DNA of 64,000 nucleotides from Treponema sp. (GCA_017381365.1 JAFOCI010000053.1:40275-104274); one strand, 5' to 3'; positions 26,255 through 36,413 are shown, numbered from the stretch's first letter. Numbers and translations are program-made. Notes: a model not told the origin generated them from the letters alone.

Positions 26255-27475
26255 TTATCGGACAATTTCTTTAAAAAGATTACTCACATCAATACCATTT
26301 ATTATTTTTCCAGATGAATAAGAAGCCAAAAGACCATCTCTTCCACGAGAAAGATGTTCTGAGGTAATTCCATGTTTTATGGAAATATCAGCCTCCATTA
26401 ATGCGGAAAGGTGATCAGCAATTCTTACAGTTCTTCCATCAACAGGACAATATCTATCATTTGAGTATATTTTATTAATATCAGCCCAGGAAACCTCACG
26501 GGAAACTTTATTTTCATCTAGTATTCTGTTAGAAAATTCATCACTTGTATAATAAATCAGTTCGTCTTTATAAAAACTTTCCATAAGAGGAACCAATTCT
26601 TTATTAACAATTTCATCTTCTATTTTTTTAACAATATTAGGAAGTTCATCAGTTGCTTGTTTAACAGGAGAAATAATATCTCTTGTAACAGCTTCTGGGA
26701 GATCATGAAAAAGCCCTGTGAAAAAATCATTCACAAGTCGTTTGTCGCTTACTTCAACTCCGCATTCCATACACAAAAGCAAAGTGATTATAGCAACAAA
26801 ATAACAATGTCCAAGAACAGTAGTCTTTGGAACTCTTGGAGTCTGATTCCATCGTACTTGAAATCGAAGCTGCTCCACCTTCATGATAAACTTATAAGGC
26901 TTTTGATGAGTCATAAGCATCTGAAGACCAGGCATATCAAGAAATTTCTGAAGATCCGCCATCAATTCAGTATAAACTTCCTCAATACGTTCCGGTTCAT
27001 TTACAACAGAAAGCATCTGAAGTTCTCTTAAGGTTGCAAATTTGTCAGCTGCAGATAAAACTCGTGCCGCTGTCCTGGATTTTTCAGGAATACTATAAGA
27101 GCCTGCTTTCTGTCCTGTATAAATAGTAAATTTTGAAAACAAGTCGTCACTTAAAAGAGCTTTGTACTGATTAAGAACCCATTCGTTAAGACGATAATAT
27201 TCTTCTGTATATTCCCTTTTCAACATTGAAATTACAGGTGCCTTGATGTCACACAATGCAATTTTTCGGAGTAAATCAAAGAGAGAAGCATAAATCATCC
27301 AGTTCCAGTCAACAGCTTCTCCACGTTCTTCTTCAAATTTTCCGATTATATAAGCCAGAACCATCTTTTCGGCAGCTTTATCCATTTCAACCATATCAAA
27401 TGGACGAACCAAATCAGTCCATCGCTGAATAGAAAAACCTTCAAAAATTTTTAAAGCTAGCTTCTGACTTATCAT
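26255..27475 (-). CDS. HD-domain phosphohydrolase
   Basis: 406 residues from ATG 27475; an earlier in-frame start at 27508 would overlap the previous gene by 32 bases. AGGT lies close upstream. The HD signature appears as GHCYFVAIITLLL and FFTGLFHDLPEAVTRDIISPVK (His/Asp pair), of the YfbR/HD_3 type. It probably hydrolyses nucleotides or signalling phosphates, but the substrate is unknown. Confidence 0.78.
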   Translation of the reverse strand: MISQKLALKIFEGFSIQRWTDLVRPFDMVEMDKAAEKMVLAYIIGKFEEERGEAVDWNWMIYASLFDLLRKIALCDIKAPVISMLKREYTEEYYRLNEWVLNQYKALLSDDLFSKFTIYTGQKAGSYSIPEKSRTAARVLSAADKFATLRELQMLSVVNEPERIEEVYTELMADLQKFLDMPGLQMLMTHQKPYKFIMKVEQLRFQVRWNQTPRVPKTTVLGHCYFVAIITLLLCMECGVEVSDKRLVNDFFTGLFHDLPEAVTRDIISPVKQATDELPNIVKKIEDEIVNKELVPLMESFYKDELIYYTSDEFSNRILDENKVSREVSWADINKIYSNDRYCPVDGRTVRIADHLSALMEADISIKHGITSEHLSRGRDGLLASYSSGKIINGIDVSNLFKEIVR

Positions 27476-27476
27476 T

Positions 27477-28280
27477 TTACCTGCTGGAACCTGATTTCTG
27501 ATCTGCATTCATCTTGTCTTTCCAAACAACAGCCTTTTTCTTGATTTCTTCTGCATTTGTTTTATCACCAAGAGCTAGACAAAGCTTGTTTCTGGCAAGA
27601 AGAAATTTAATCCCGTTTCTCATATCATCAATTCGCCTTGTAGACAATTCATATTTATCGCGATAACCGGCAGCAGACTGATCAAGAAGTTTTGTAATAA
27701 GACGAATGTAAAGCACAGTTGTTTCGTAATCGTCACTGCCTGGATCAAAGTAAGTTTTTGCGGCAAGACGCATATCAATGAAATTTTTTGCAACAACAGC
27801 ATAACGACCTTTCAGCTCAACAAATGACCACTTCCACTTACTGTTGTCACCTAATGCAAGTTCCAGAAGATTTATTGCAAGACCAAGTTTTCGAATCAAA
27901 TAAAATCTGTCATGAACAGAAGATTTTTTAATAGCTTCATGCTTATCGGCAAGATCAGTATAAGCAACGTCAATAAAATTTGTTACAAGTTCTTCAAGAT
28001 AGATGATAGCTTTATAAAGAATTTTTCTAGATTCATTCAAAGCATCATTATTTTTTACATCAAGAATCTTTAGAGAAAGACTATTCTGTGCCATATACAA
28101 TGTTGAAACATAAATCATGTCTTCGCAAAGCATTATCTTCTTGTAGGCAGAATCCTCAGCACCGCCTTCAATAGAGTTCAATACAGTTCTTTCCTTTGCA
28201 AGAATAGCAGTAATTTTTGACTGATATGGTTTTATTGTATCTGAAAATTCGTTTCGTATTTCATCTGAAATTTTTGCCAT
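27477..28280 (-). CDS. Conserved hypothetical helical protein
   Basis: 267 residues, no signal peptide, rich in Lys, Leu and Ala and predicted all-helical from its pattern. I recognise no domain. Its ATG overlaps the recN stop (TAATG), and its stop codon ends two bases before the HD gene, so it is translated as part of the nadK-recN run. Cytoplasmic role unknown. Confidence 0.65.
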   Translation of the reverse strand: MAKISDEIRNEFSDTIKPYQSKITAILAKERTVLNSIEGGAEDSAYKKIMLCEDMIYVSTLYMAQNSLSLKILDVKNNDALNESRKILYKAIIYLEELVTNFIDVAYTDLADKHEAIKKSSVHDRFYLIRKLGLAINLLELALGDNSKWKWSFVELKGRYAVVAKNFIDMRLAAKTYFDPGSDDYETTVLYIRLITKLLDQSAAGYRDKYELSTRRIDDMRNGIKFLLARNKLCLALGDKTNAEEIKKKAVVWKDKMNADQKSGSSR

Positions 28281-29992
28281 TAAAAACCTCCGCTAAACTT
28301 AAGAAGCATTGAACGTGCGTGTTCAAGAGATTCCGGAGATACAGAATCACCAGAAAGCATTCTGGCAATTTCGCCTACTCTGTCTTCACCAGTAACAGGA
28401 TGCACGTTAGACGCAGTCTTACCGTTTACTACACCTTTTTCAATCTTAATTTGATTATCGGCATAAACAGCAATACTCGCTAGATGTGTTATACACAAAA
28501 TCTGCCTGTTTTTTGCAAGATTCTGCATATGCTTACCAACAGCAACGGCAATTTCTCCACCAATACCTGTATCAATCTCATCGAAAACAAGAGTTTGAAC
28601 TGCATCATTCTGAGCAAAAATTGTTTTAAGTGCAAGCATAACTCTGGACAATTCACCACCACTTGCAATTTTTGCCAGCGGAAGCATAGGTGAACCAGGA
28701 TTGGCACTAATAAGAAACTCAATATTATCCATTCCGTAAGGACCGCATCGCTGTTCAACATCATTTCCAGGTTTTTCATTAATTCCAACTGAAAAGCGAG
28801 TTCCATTCATACCAAGTTGTTTCAAAAGACTTTCAACTTCTGAAGACATATTAGCAGCCGCAGTTTTTCGCTTGTCAGAGATTGATTTTGCAAGAACATA
28901 AACATTCTTTTCAAGTTCTGAAACATTTTTTTCAAGCTCTTCTCTGCTTTCTGCCCCTGCACCTAACTTTTCAAGCTCAGATTTTGCATTTTCGTAATAG
29001 TCAAAAACTTCTTTTAACGATGCAGAAGATGAAGATGCATATTTTTTTTTCAAATTATAGATTAATGAAATTCTGTCCTGAACTTCCTGCAAGTGAACAG
29101 GGTCAAAAACAAGTTTTCTGGCATAATTTTCATATTCTTCGCAAATATCACTAAGCTCATAAAAAGAAGATTCAATACGGCCATCAAGAGAAACGAGAGA
29201 TTTATCAAGTGAAGAAACCAGCTGACTTTCGCGGCGAATTTTTTTAAGCAAAGGAACAACAGAAGAATCTGCTCCGTCTAAAGTTGATTTGATAGCTTCA
29301 ATTCCACTAAAAAGCTTTTCATAGCTGGAAAGCCGGTTTTCCTCATCTTCAAGAGCAATGTCTTCATCTGGTTTTAATTTAGCCTCTTCTATTTCCTTTA
29401 CGGCAAATTCGTACATATCAATTTTTCTGAGACGTTCAGAATCAGAAGAATTCATTTTCTGTAGAAGCCTTCTTTTTTCAACAAGCTCTGAATAAACTGC
29501 AGTAAAATGTTTCACTTCCTCAACAAGTCCAGCTCTAGCATCTAAAAATTTTCTGTGTTCAGGAACTTTCATAAGGGACTGATGCTCATGCTGTCCATGA
29601 ATATCTATTAAGAATGAAGAAAATTCAGCTAAATCAGCTCGGGTAACAGGAACATTTCCAATCCATGCAGAAGATTTTCCTGTATCTTTGATAAAACGTC
29701 TTAAAATAATTCTATTTTCTTCCAGTTCAATTCCATGCTCATTAAGCCACAATGCAGCTTCAGACATATCTGTATCAGGACTAAAATAGAAAGTTCCAGT
29801 TACACTTGCCTCGTGACATCCGGCCCGAATTTGAGAAACTTCAGCTTTTCCACCAAGTAAAAAAGAAACAGCTCCGATAAGAATAGATTTTCCGGCACCA
29901 GTTTCACCACTTAGAACAGTAAAACCCTTGTTAAAATCTATAGTAACACAATCTATTATTGCAAAATCTTTAATTGTAAGATCTTCAAGCAT
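28280..29992 (-). CDS. recN: DNA repair protein RecN
   Basis: 570 residues. RecN is an SMC-like ATPase that acts early in double-strand break repair. The Walker A is GETGAGKSIL near residue 31. The DIHGQHEHQSL segment, the long coiled coil in the middle, the signature SGGELSRVMLALK and the Walker B LVFDEIDTGIGG are all present. It overlaps nadK by eight bases and the following gene by one base, showing tight coupling. Confidence 0.95.
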   Translation of the reverse strand: MLEDLTIKDFAIIDCVTIDFNKGFTVLSGETGAGKSILIGAVSFLLGGKAEVSQIRAGCHEASVTGTFYFSPDTDMSEAALWLNEHGIELEENRIILRRFIKDTGKSSAWIGNVPVTRADLAEFSSFLIDIHGQHEHQSLMKVPEHRKFLDARAGLVEEVKHFTAVYSELVEKRRLLQKMNSSDSERLRKIDMYEFAVKEIEEAKLKPDEDIALEDEENRLSSYEKLFSGIEAIKSTLDGADSSVVPLLKKIRRESQLVSSLDKSLVSLDGRIESSFYELSDICEEYENYARKLVFDPVHLQEVQDRISLIYNLKKKYASSSSASLKEVFDYYENAKSELEKLGAGAESREELEKNVSELEKNVYVLAKSISDKRKTAAANMSSEVESLLKQLGMNGTRFSVGINEKPGNDVEQRCGPYGMDNIEFLISANPGSPMLPLAKIASGGELSRVMLALKTIFAQNDAVQTLVFDEIDTGIGGEIAVAVGKHMQNLAKNRQILCITHLASIAVYADNQIKIEKGVVNGKTASNVHPVTGEDRVGEIARMLSGDSVSPESLEHARSMLLKFSGGF

Positions 29993-30833
29993 GAGGACCT
30001 CCAGCCCAGTTCAACTTAGATTGAAGTGCTTCGTAAAATTTTTCCGTAGTGCAGCCAACCAGTTTTACTTTTTCTGCAATCTGACGGATTTTTATACAGT
30101 CTCCAACCTGAAGCTCAAAAGGTTTTTGACCATCTATTGTAAGTATTATCTCATGCTCTCTTGAAGGGAGGACTGTAATTTCAACCTCACCTTTAGGACT
30201 CAAGACCAATGGTCTTGTAGAAAGAGAAAATGAATTAATCGGTGTCAACAAAAGTGCTTCCATTTCTGGATCAATTATTGGTCCTCCTGCAGAAGAAGAA
30301 TAAGCCGTAGAACCTGTAGGCGTACTTATAATGATTCCATCTGCCTTAAATTTTCCAAGACTGACATAATTATACGCTACATCCAGGAGTATTGTTCTTG
30401 CAGCAGTTTTTGCAGTTACTACAATATCATTTAAACCGCAACCTGAATACGCAACGCAACCATCTTTAGAAGAAAGCACAACAGCCTGAACCATGCTGCG
30501 CTGAACAATTTTTGCATTTCCACTTAAAAACAGATCAAGCTCAGTCTTCCAGGAATCAACCTGCACACTGGCAATAAATCCAAATTCTCCAAGATTTACA
30601 GGGAAAACAGGAATTCCTAAAGAAGCACATCCTCGGGCAGCAAATAAAACAGTTCCGTCGCCACCAAGAGTAATAACAAAATCATTCCCAGCAAAAGGAT
30701 TTTCTTCTGAAAACCCATCAAAACTATAAAAATCTGATTGAATTCCTGTTTTTTTTAAATATTCAGAAATTTTCTTTCCCAGAGAATGCGATTCTTTTTT
30801 ATGAGTATTTACAACAATAAGACACTTTTTCAT
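29985..30833 (-). CDS. nadK: NAD kinase
   Basis: 282 residues. It phosphorylates NAD to NADP. The GGDGT motif (residues 57-61), NLGEFGFIA and the SPTGSTAYSSSAGGPI segment are diagnostic. It starts three bases after the DegT-like gene and overlaps recN, the nadK-recN order common in bacteria. Confidence 0.94.
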   Translation of the reverse strand: MKKCLIVVNTHKKESHSLGKKISEYLKKTGIQSDFYSFDGFSEENPFAGNDFVITLGGDGTVLFAARGCASLGIPVFPVNLGEFGFIASVQVDSWKTELDLFLSGNAKIVQRSMVQAVVLSSKDGCVAYSGCGLNDIVVTAKTAARTILLDVAYNYVSLGKFKADGIIISTPTGSTAYSSSAGGPIIDPEMEALLLTPINSFSLSTRPLVLSPKGEVEITVLPSREHEIILTIDGQKPFELQVGDCIKIRQIAEKVKLVGCTTEKFYEALQSKLNWAGGPHA

Positions 30834-30836
30834 GGA

Positions 30837-31946
30837 TTATGGCAATGTATTCAAAACTCTTACAATTTTTGCAACCTGAGAATGAGTCAATCTTGGATAA
30901 AGCGGAAATAACGCACATCTCAAAAATAATGATTTAGCTTTTATACACTTTTCAGAAAGTTCTTCCTGTTTTAACGCAATGACAGAATCTTCGTAAGCAG
31001 GCAAAACTTCAATATCCTTTTTTGCAGCATATTGCTTTACGTCTTTTAATGAACTTGTTAAAACAAGAGGAAAACAGCACATTGTAGATGTAAAATCAAT
31101 ATTTTCTTCACTGTCATTGTTTTCAACAGGATTTTCTGTGTCTGACACAAAGCTGTTTCGAACAAACATTTTATGCTTGCCTGCCATGCAAGTTTTCTGA
31201 AACAAACCAAAAATTTTTTTTCTTGTGATTTCGTTATGCTTAAACTCTTTAAGCTGAACCCAACCTAAAGCACAGTTTATATCTGGTAAAAGCTCAGTTC
31301 TGGCAACTTCATCAGTGTACTTCTTTAAAACAATCCATTCTCTTCGTTTTGGAGCCATAAGAACAGCACCACCACCAGCAGTAATAACATCATGTTCTTC
31401 CAAAGTAAGAATTGAAAAAATTCCAAAAGAGCCGGCTTTTCTACCTGTTGTAGAATTTCCATTTTCATCAAAAGCTGGAAGCACAGTTCCTGCTGATTTT
31501 GAAACATCTTCAATAACAGGAATTCCAAGCTGAATAATTTCCTCAATTTCAGGCATAATTCCCATAGACTCATGAAGAAGCAAAAGTCTGCCACCTTCAA
31601 GAATTCCCTTATGAACTATTTCTTTTGTAACAAGCCCATTTGAATCATCCACATCAAGAACAATCGGCTTATATCCTAAATCTTCTACCGCCTGATAATG
31701 CCATGCAGGAGCCAAAGCAGATATTAAAATAGACTCACCAGCAGGTAAATCCATAGCTCTTAGCGCATATTTCAAAGCAGATGCCGGCGTTCGCAAAGCA
31801 ACAGCACCATCACAGCCAAAAAATTCCTTAATTTGCTGAATAAATCGAGTATTTAATTCACCTGGTCCAATTTTTTCATCTACCATGCAGGTCAAAACCG
31901 CATCCATTTCCTTTCTACGGATTGTTGTACTATAAGTCTGGATCAT
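30837..31946 (-). CDS. DegT/DnrJ/EryC1-family protein lacking the PLP lysine
   Basis: 369 residues. The overall pattern is that of sugar aminotransferases (VALRTPASALKYALRAM, PVIEDVSKSAGT, SFGIFS, TAGGGAVLMAP, PLYPRLTHSQV near the end). Where the family has FSxxxTK, with Lys carrying pyridoxal phosphate, this protein reads FSILTLEEHD (residues 177-186), with Glu at the aligned place. So it either uses a dehydratase-like mechanism, keeps only a binding role, or is non-enzymatic. It overlaps cheW by four bases (ATGA). Confidence 0.75.
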   Translation of the reverse strand: MIQTYSTTIRRKEMDAVLTCMVDEKIGPGELNTRFIQQIKEFFGCDGAVALRTPASALKYALRAMDLPAGESILISALAPAWHYQAVEDLGYKPIVLDVDDSNGLVTKEIVHKGILEGGRLLLLHESMGIMPEIEEIIQLGIPVIEDVSKSAGTVLPAFDENGNSTTGRKAGSFGIFSILTLEEHDVITAGGGAVLMAPKRREWIVLKKYTDEVARTELLPDINCALGWVQLKEFKHNEITRKKIFGLFQKTCMAGKHKMFVRNSFVSDTENPVENNDSEENIDFTSTMCCFPLVLTSSLKDVKQYAAKKDIEVLPAYEDSVIALKQEELSEKCIKAKSLFLRCALFPLYPRLTHSQVAKIVRVLNTLP

Positions 31947-32431
31947 TTTCTGTTGTCAATCAAAATTTTCTGCATTTCTTTTGGATCAAAAAGTTTAATA
32001 ATATCAAGCATAATAAGGAAATTTTCGTCAGTTGTACGAACAACGCCTTTTATATATTCACTTCCGATTCCACCCATCATTTTAGGAGGTTCCTGCACTT
32101 CAGCTGCATCAACAGAAACAACTCTTGAAACTCTATCAATGATAATACCAATCTGATTTCCATCAATATTAATGATAATAAAACCACTTTCAAGTTCATC
32201 CAATTCTTCAACACCATTTGAAAAATCAATATGAAAACGACGATGCAAATCAATAATAGGAATAATATCACCACGAAGATTTAAAATTCCAACCATATAG
32301 TAAGGAGCATTAGGAATTGGTCTGATTGGCTGAATCTTTACGATTTCCTTTACAGACATAATATCTACTCCGTACAATTCATCTCCAAGACGGAATGTTA
32401 CTAACTGAATCTGAGAATCACCTGTAGCCAT
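31943..32431 (-). CDS. cheW: Chemotaxis coupling protein CheW
   Basis: 162 residues. CheW links chemoreceptors to the kinase CheA. The fold is visible from LVTFRLGDELYGVDIMSVKEI, IPNAPYYMVGILNLRGDIIPIIDL and GIIIDRVSRVV. GAGG precedes the ATG. No cheA or receptor is in the window, so this is a separate, perhaps additional CheW, sitting between comF and the DegT-like gene. Confidence 0.93.
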   Translation of the reverse strand: MATGDSQIQLVTFRLGDELYGVDIMSVKEIVKIQPIRPIPNAPYYMVGILNLRGDIIPIIDLHRRFHIDFSNGVEELDELESGFIIINIDGNQIGIIIDRVSRVVSVDAAEVQEPPKMMGGIGSEYIKGVVRTTDENFLIMLDIIKLFDPKEMQKILIDNRK

Positions 32432-32483
32432 AATAACCTCTTATTTTAAGAATACACCGAAAATTGTATTTTTGCAATTAAAA

Positions 32484-33236
32484 CTATCTGTCTACAGAAA
32501 AAAGTGTTACAGCAAACACTTTTTTTGCTCCTGCTTCCTTTAATTTTTCTGCGCAGCTTTCAAGGGTTGCACCAGTTGTCATTACATCATCAATAAGACA
32601 TACAATCTCAGGAATTTTTTTAACCCCCTTTTTCACAAAATAGCTTTTTCCTATAGTTTCAAGGCGTTCATTTCTATCAAGAGTTTTCTGTTGAACAGAT
32701 GTTCGCCTTTCCATAATTCTTTCCACATCATATTCATATTTAAATTCAAGAAATTCAGACAGTTCCTGAACCTGATCCCAGCCATTTTCTTTAATTTTTC
32801 CAGGTCTAGGCGGAACAGGAACTATAAAAAAATGACCAGCTTTTGAATACAACTGCTTAAGTCTTTCATTTAACAATTTGGAGAAAAAATATGAAATTTG
32901 TCTTTCTCCTTCAAGTTTCCATCGACAAAGCAGGTTTGTATTCCAAAGCCGATATGACAAAACAGGATACACACCGTCAAGATGGCTTAACAAAACATTT
33001 TCCCTGCACTGCATGCATATTTTCTTTTCAGAAATCAGTCTTTTACCACATACAGAACACAAAGAATCATCAATTTCCGAAACCCTGAATTTTAATTCAT
33101 TACAGGATTTACATACAGGTTCGTTTATTGACTCTTTGCCACATACGCAGCAAAAATTACCAGATGACAGAAAACATCCTGATTTTCTGAAAAAATTAAG
33201 AAGAAATTGTTTTCTTAAAAACTGATTTTTTGTCAC
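32484..33236 (-). CDS. comF: ComF-family phosphoribosyltransferase
   Basis: 250 residues from GTG 33236. Four CxxC pairs at the N-terminus (CCVCGK, CKSC, CSVCGK, CMQC) form zinc fingers, and the phosphoribosyltransferase motif is CLIDDVMTTGATLESC. ComF proteins are linked to DNA uptake and replication restart; the substrate is unknown. No ribosome-binding site is visible and a possible promoter ends six bases before the GTG. An alternative downstream start cannot be excluded. Confidence 0.82.
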   Translation of the reverse strand: MTKNQFLRKQFLLNFFRKSGCFLSSGNFCCVCGKESINEPVCKSCNELKFRVSEIDDSLCSVCGKRLISEKKICMQCRENVLLSHLDGVYPVLSYRLWNTNLLCRWKLEGERQISYFFSKLLNERLKQLYSKAGHFFIVPVPPRPGKIKENGWDQVQELSEFLEFKYEYDVERIMERRTSVQQKTLDRNERLETIGKSYFVKKGVKKIPEIVCLIDDVMTTGATLESCAEKLKEAGAKKVFAVTLFSVDR

Positions 33237-33242
33237 ATATAT

Positions 33243-33272
33243 TTATTAGAGTTTTTATATGAAAAAATGCAA
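33243..33272 (-). promoter_or_regulatory. Possible promoter of the comF-cheW group
   Basis: TTGCAT (33267-33272) and TAATAA (33243-33248) on the minus strand are spaced 18 bases; six bases remain to the GTG. The DNA is very AT-rich, so chance matches are likely. Confidence 0.35.
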
Positions 33273-33295
33273 TGATATAATAAAAAAAAAGAAAA

Positions 33296-35887
33296 TTATT
33301 TTCCAGAAAGAGTCTTTTTCCAGCGTGTCACTAACTGTAATGCATTTATTGGAGTCATATTATCAGGATCAACTGAAAGAATTTCATCTAATATTATTTC
33401 TTCATCACTAAAAAGACCGGGTGCAGTAACATTTTTTTCAATTTTATTAGCAGATTCAATACAAACAGCAGGTTTTCCTTCTGCAACTTCCTGTAAATGA
33501 TTTAAAATCTGATTTGCCCGGTCTATAACAACCTGCGGAACCCCAGCAAGTTTAGCTACATGAATACCATAAGAATTTTCAGAAGCACCACTCTTAATTT
33601 TGCGAAGAAAAGTTACACTTTCGCCTTGCTGTAACACATCCATACAAAGCAACATCATTGAAGAATTTTCCAATCGTGTTAATTCATGATAATGAGTTGC
33701 AAACAAGGTTCTGCATTTTACAGAATCAAGAAGAAATTCACTGACGGCCCAGGCAATTGAAAGCCCATCTTCAGTAGAAGTACCTCTTCCAACTTCATCC
33801 ATAATTACAAGTGATTTTCTTGTAGCAGTCTGAAGAATATTAGCAGTTTCTATCATTTCAACAAGAAAAGTTGACTCACCTTTTGCAAGGTTATCACTGG
33901 CTCCAACACGACAAAAAATTCTATCCACAATACCAATATGCGCACTTGCTGCCGGAACAAAAGAACCTGTTTGAGCAAGAAGAGCAATCAGCGCATTTTG
34001 TCGCAAATATGTTGATTTACCTGCCATATTTGGTCCAGTTATTAAACCAAAAGACGGAACGTCAGGATTTTCAGAATCTATATACAAATCATTTGGAACA
34101 AACTCACCGCTTGGCAAATGTTTTTCTACTACAGGATGTCTGCCACCAGAAATTTGAAAAATTCCGCTTTCATCTAAAACAGGTTTTACCCAATGATTTA
34201 AAATGGCACATTCAGCAAAAGAAGCAGAAGTATCTGTATACGCAACCTCTTCTGCGATATCCATAAGATAAGGCACATAGTCATGAAGTTTTGTTCTAAT
34301 TTCAATAAAAAGATCTCTTTCCAGTTCAAGAATTTTAGCACCAGCTTCATTTAATTCATGCTCAAGTTCCTGTAATCGCTGAGTTGTATATCGGTCTCCA
34401 TTAACAAGAGCCCTGCGCATTATAAAATCTTCCGGAACTTTACTAAGCTTTCCTCTGCTAACTTCTATAAAATAACCAGAAGCATTTGTATATTTAATTT
34501 TTAATGTTGAAATTCCAGTTTTTTCTCTTTCACTAACTTCGTAATCGGAAAGAATCCGGTCAAAATTATCATGAACATCCCGCCAATGATCAAGTTCTTC
34601 TGACCATCCGGCTTTAATAATTCTTCCTTCAGTCAAGGAAGTTGCAGGATTTTCGTCAATAGAATTAGCAATTAAATCAATAACTTCTACCGCAGGTTCT
34701 TCGCTGCAAAAATCAAATTCAAAAGTTGACATTTCATTACGAACCTTTAGCCAGCATGACAGACTGTTTTGCAAAGCCTTTAAATCTTTTGCATGAGCCC
34801 TATCCATTGCAATGCGACTGGAGAGACGTTCGATATCAAGCACGTCAGAAAGTCTTTCTTGAACAGCCTTAAGAACATAAGGTTCATTATAAAACTGCTC
34901 AACATTAAATTGCCTTTGCTGAATTTTACCTAAATCCGTCAGAGGATACAAGAGAGTCTGTCTGATTTTACGACTTCCCATTGCAGTTCGAGCACGGTTT
35001 ACACATTCCAGCAAAGTAAATTGATTTGATGAATCTCTTAAATTCGAAACGACTTCAAGATTTCTTCTGCTTGAATCATCTAAAATGAGATATTGATTGT
35101 CTCGGTAAATTTTTATTCCGCTTACATGAGGAACAACAGAATTTGTTGTTTTTGCCAGATAATCTAAAAGAAACCCTGCTGGTATAACTTCAACAGAATT
35201 TTCATCTAGTCCAAAAGATTTTAATGATGCAGTCTTAAACTGTGTAGTAAGACGTTTAAATGAAAGCTCTGCATTAAAATCCCAGTCAGGATAATAAGAA
35301 ACAGACATTTCCGGATACTGAAGTAATGTATCTTGAATAAACTGATTATTTTTTAATGACTGAGGAAGAAGTAATTCTCGCGGAGAACAACGCCCCAATT
35401 CTTTTGGAAAATTCTCTGCCATTTCACTGGCATGCCATGAAGTTGCAGAAAATGCTGCCGTTGTAACATCAATAAAGGCAAATCCTGTCATTCCATGACT
35501 AATACTTAAAGCTGCAAGAAAATTATTGATATTACCTTCAAGATATTCAGATTCAACTGCTGTTCCAGGAGTGATTATTTCAACAACCTTTCTTTCTGCA
35601 ATTCCTTTGCCTTTTACATCTCCTACCTGTTCACAAATGACGATTTTACGCCCAAGTCGTAAAAGACGAGCAATATAAACCTTTGCCGCATGATAAGGGA
35701 TTCCACACATTGGAGCAGCTGCTCTGTGGGTCAGGGTTAGATTAAGAAGACGGGATACTTCTACCGCGTCATCAAAAAACATTTCATAAAAATCGCCCAG
35801 GCGAAAAAATAATACTTCATTTTTATACTGACTTTTTATCTGCACATACTGCTGCATTACTGGAGTCAGTGTGATTTCCTCTGCCAT
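33296..35887 (-). CDS. mutS: DNA mismatch repair protein MutS
   Basis: 863 residues. MutS recognises mismatches and starts repair with MutL. The mismatch-binding domain has FFRLGDFYEMF (Phe of the FxE motif), the Walker A is GPNMAGKSTYLRQ, and VIMDEVGRGTSTEDG and FATHYHELT follow. Full length for the family. The ATG follows the skp stop codon with no gap, so expression is coupled to the tamB-bamA-skp genes. Confidence 0.97.
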   Translation of the reverse strand: MAEEITLTPVMQQYVQIKSQYKNEVLFFRLGDFYEMFFDDAVEVSRLLNLTLTHRAAAPMCGIPYHAAKVYIARLLRLGRKIVICEQVGDVKGKGIAERKVVEIITPGTAVESEYLEGNINNFLAALSISHGMTGFAFIDVTTAAFSATSWHASEMAENFPKELGRCSPRELLLPQSLKNNQFIQDTLLQYPEMSVSYYPDWDFNAELSFKRLTTQFKTASLKSFGLDENSVEVIPAGFLLDYLAKTTNSVVPHVSGIKIYRDNQYLILDDSSRRNLEVVSNLRDSSNQFTLLECVNRARTAMGSRKIRQTLLYPLTDLGKIQQRQFNVEQFYNEPYVLKAVQERLSDVLDIERLSSRIAMDRAHAKDLKALQNSLSCWLKVRNEMSTFEFDFCSEEPAVEVIDLIANSIDENPATSLTEGRIIKAGWSEELDHWRDVHDNFDRILSDYEVSEREKTGISTLKIKYTNASGYFIEVSRGKLSKVPEDFIMRRALVNGDRYTTQRLQELEHELNEAGAKILELERDLFIEIRTKLHDYVPYLMDIAEEVAYTDTSASFAECAILNHWVKPVLDESGIFQISGGRHPVVEKHLPSGEFVPNDLYIDSENPDVPSFGLITGPNMAGKSTYLRQNALIALLAQTGSFVPAASAHIGIVDRIFCRVGASDNLAKGESTFLVEMIETANILQTATRKSLVIMDEVGRGTSTEDGLSIAWAVSEFLLDSVKCRTLFATHYHELTRLENSSMMLLCMDVLQQGESVTFLRKIKSGASENSYGIHVAKLAGVPQVVIDRANQILNHLQEVAEGKPAVCIESANKIEKNVTAPGLFSDEEIILDEILSVDPDNMTPINALQLVTRWKKTLSGK

Positions 35888-36400
35888 TTATTTTCCAAGC
35901 TCAGCAATAACCTGTTCTGTTACATCAACAGAATTTGAATACCACAAAATAGAATTTGACTGTTGAAGGCTTAAAATCATACTATAACCACCAGCTTCGG
36001 CAACCTTAGAAAGTGTATCGTATAATTTATTATAGAAGGCATCTGACCCTTGCAAAGTTTTTTGCATTGATTCTAGTTCTGCATTTTTTGCATTTGTATA
36101 TTCAATCAAAAAATCTTTTTTCTTTGTAATTTCTGCATCAGTTTTTAAAACTAAGGCATCATTTCCATTTTTTTCATACTCAACTTTTTTTGACTGAAGT
36201 TTTTGAAGTTCATCGGTATACTTGTTGATTTCCTGCTGAAATTCAGATTTTTTTCTATCATAATTTCTAACAGGCGCTGAATTTCTAAAATATGCGTTAT
36301 AAACTTTCGCTGTATCAACTACACCAAATTTAGTTATCTGCTGAGCAAAAACTGATGAGCCGAACATTAAAACAAGAATAAAACCAATAATTTTTTTCAT
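35888..36400 (-). CDS. OmpH/Skp-family periplasmic chaperone
   Basis: 170 residues with signal peptide MKKIIGFILVLMFGSSVFAQ. The rest is largely charged coiled coil (RKKSEFQQEINKYTDELQKLQ) framed by short strands (FGVVDTAKVYNAYF at the start, SMILSLQQSNSILWYS at the end), the Skp tentacle arrangement. It carries outer-membrane proteins across the periplasm to BamA, which is encoded 13 bases upstream. Confidence 0.9.
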   Translation of the reverse strand: MKKIIGFILVLMFGSSVFAQQITKFGVVDTAKVYNAYFRNSAPVRNYDRKKSEFQQEINKYTDELQKLQSKKVEYEKNGNDALVLKTDAEITKKKDFLIEYTNAKNAELESMQKTLQGSDAFYNKLYDTLSKVAEAGGYSMILSLQQSNSILWYSNSVDVTEQVIAELGK

Positions 36401-36413
36401 TTTTATAATCCTA

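Noticed and set aside
33871..34266. 131-codon plus-strand frame inside mutS
   Set aside because: Antisense to the conserved MutS core; Gln/His/Leu-rich composition is typical of a shadow.
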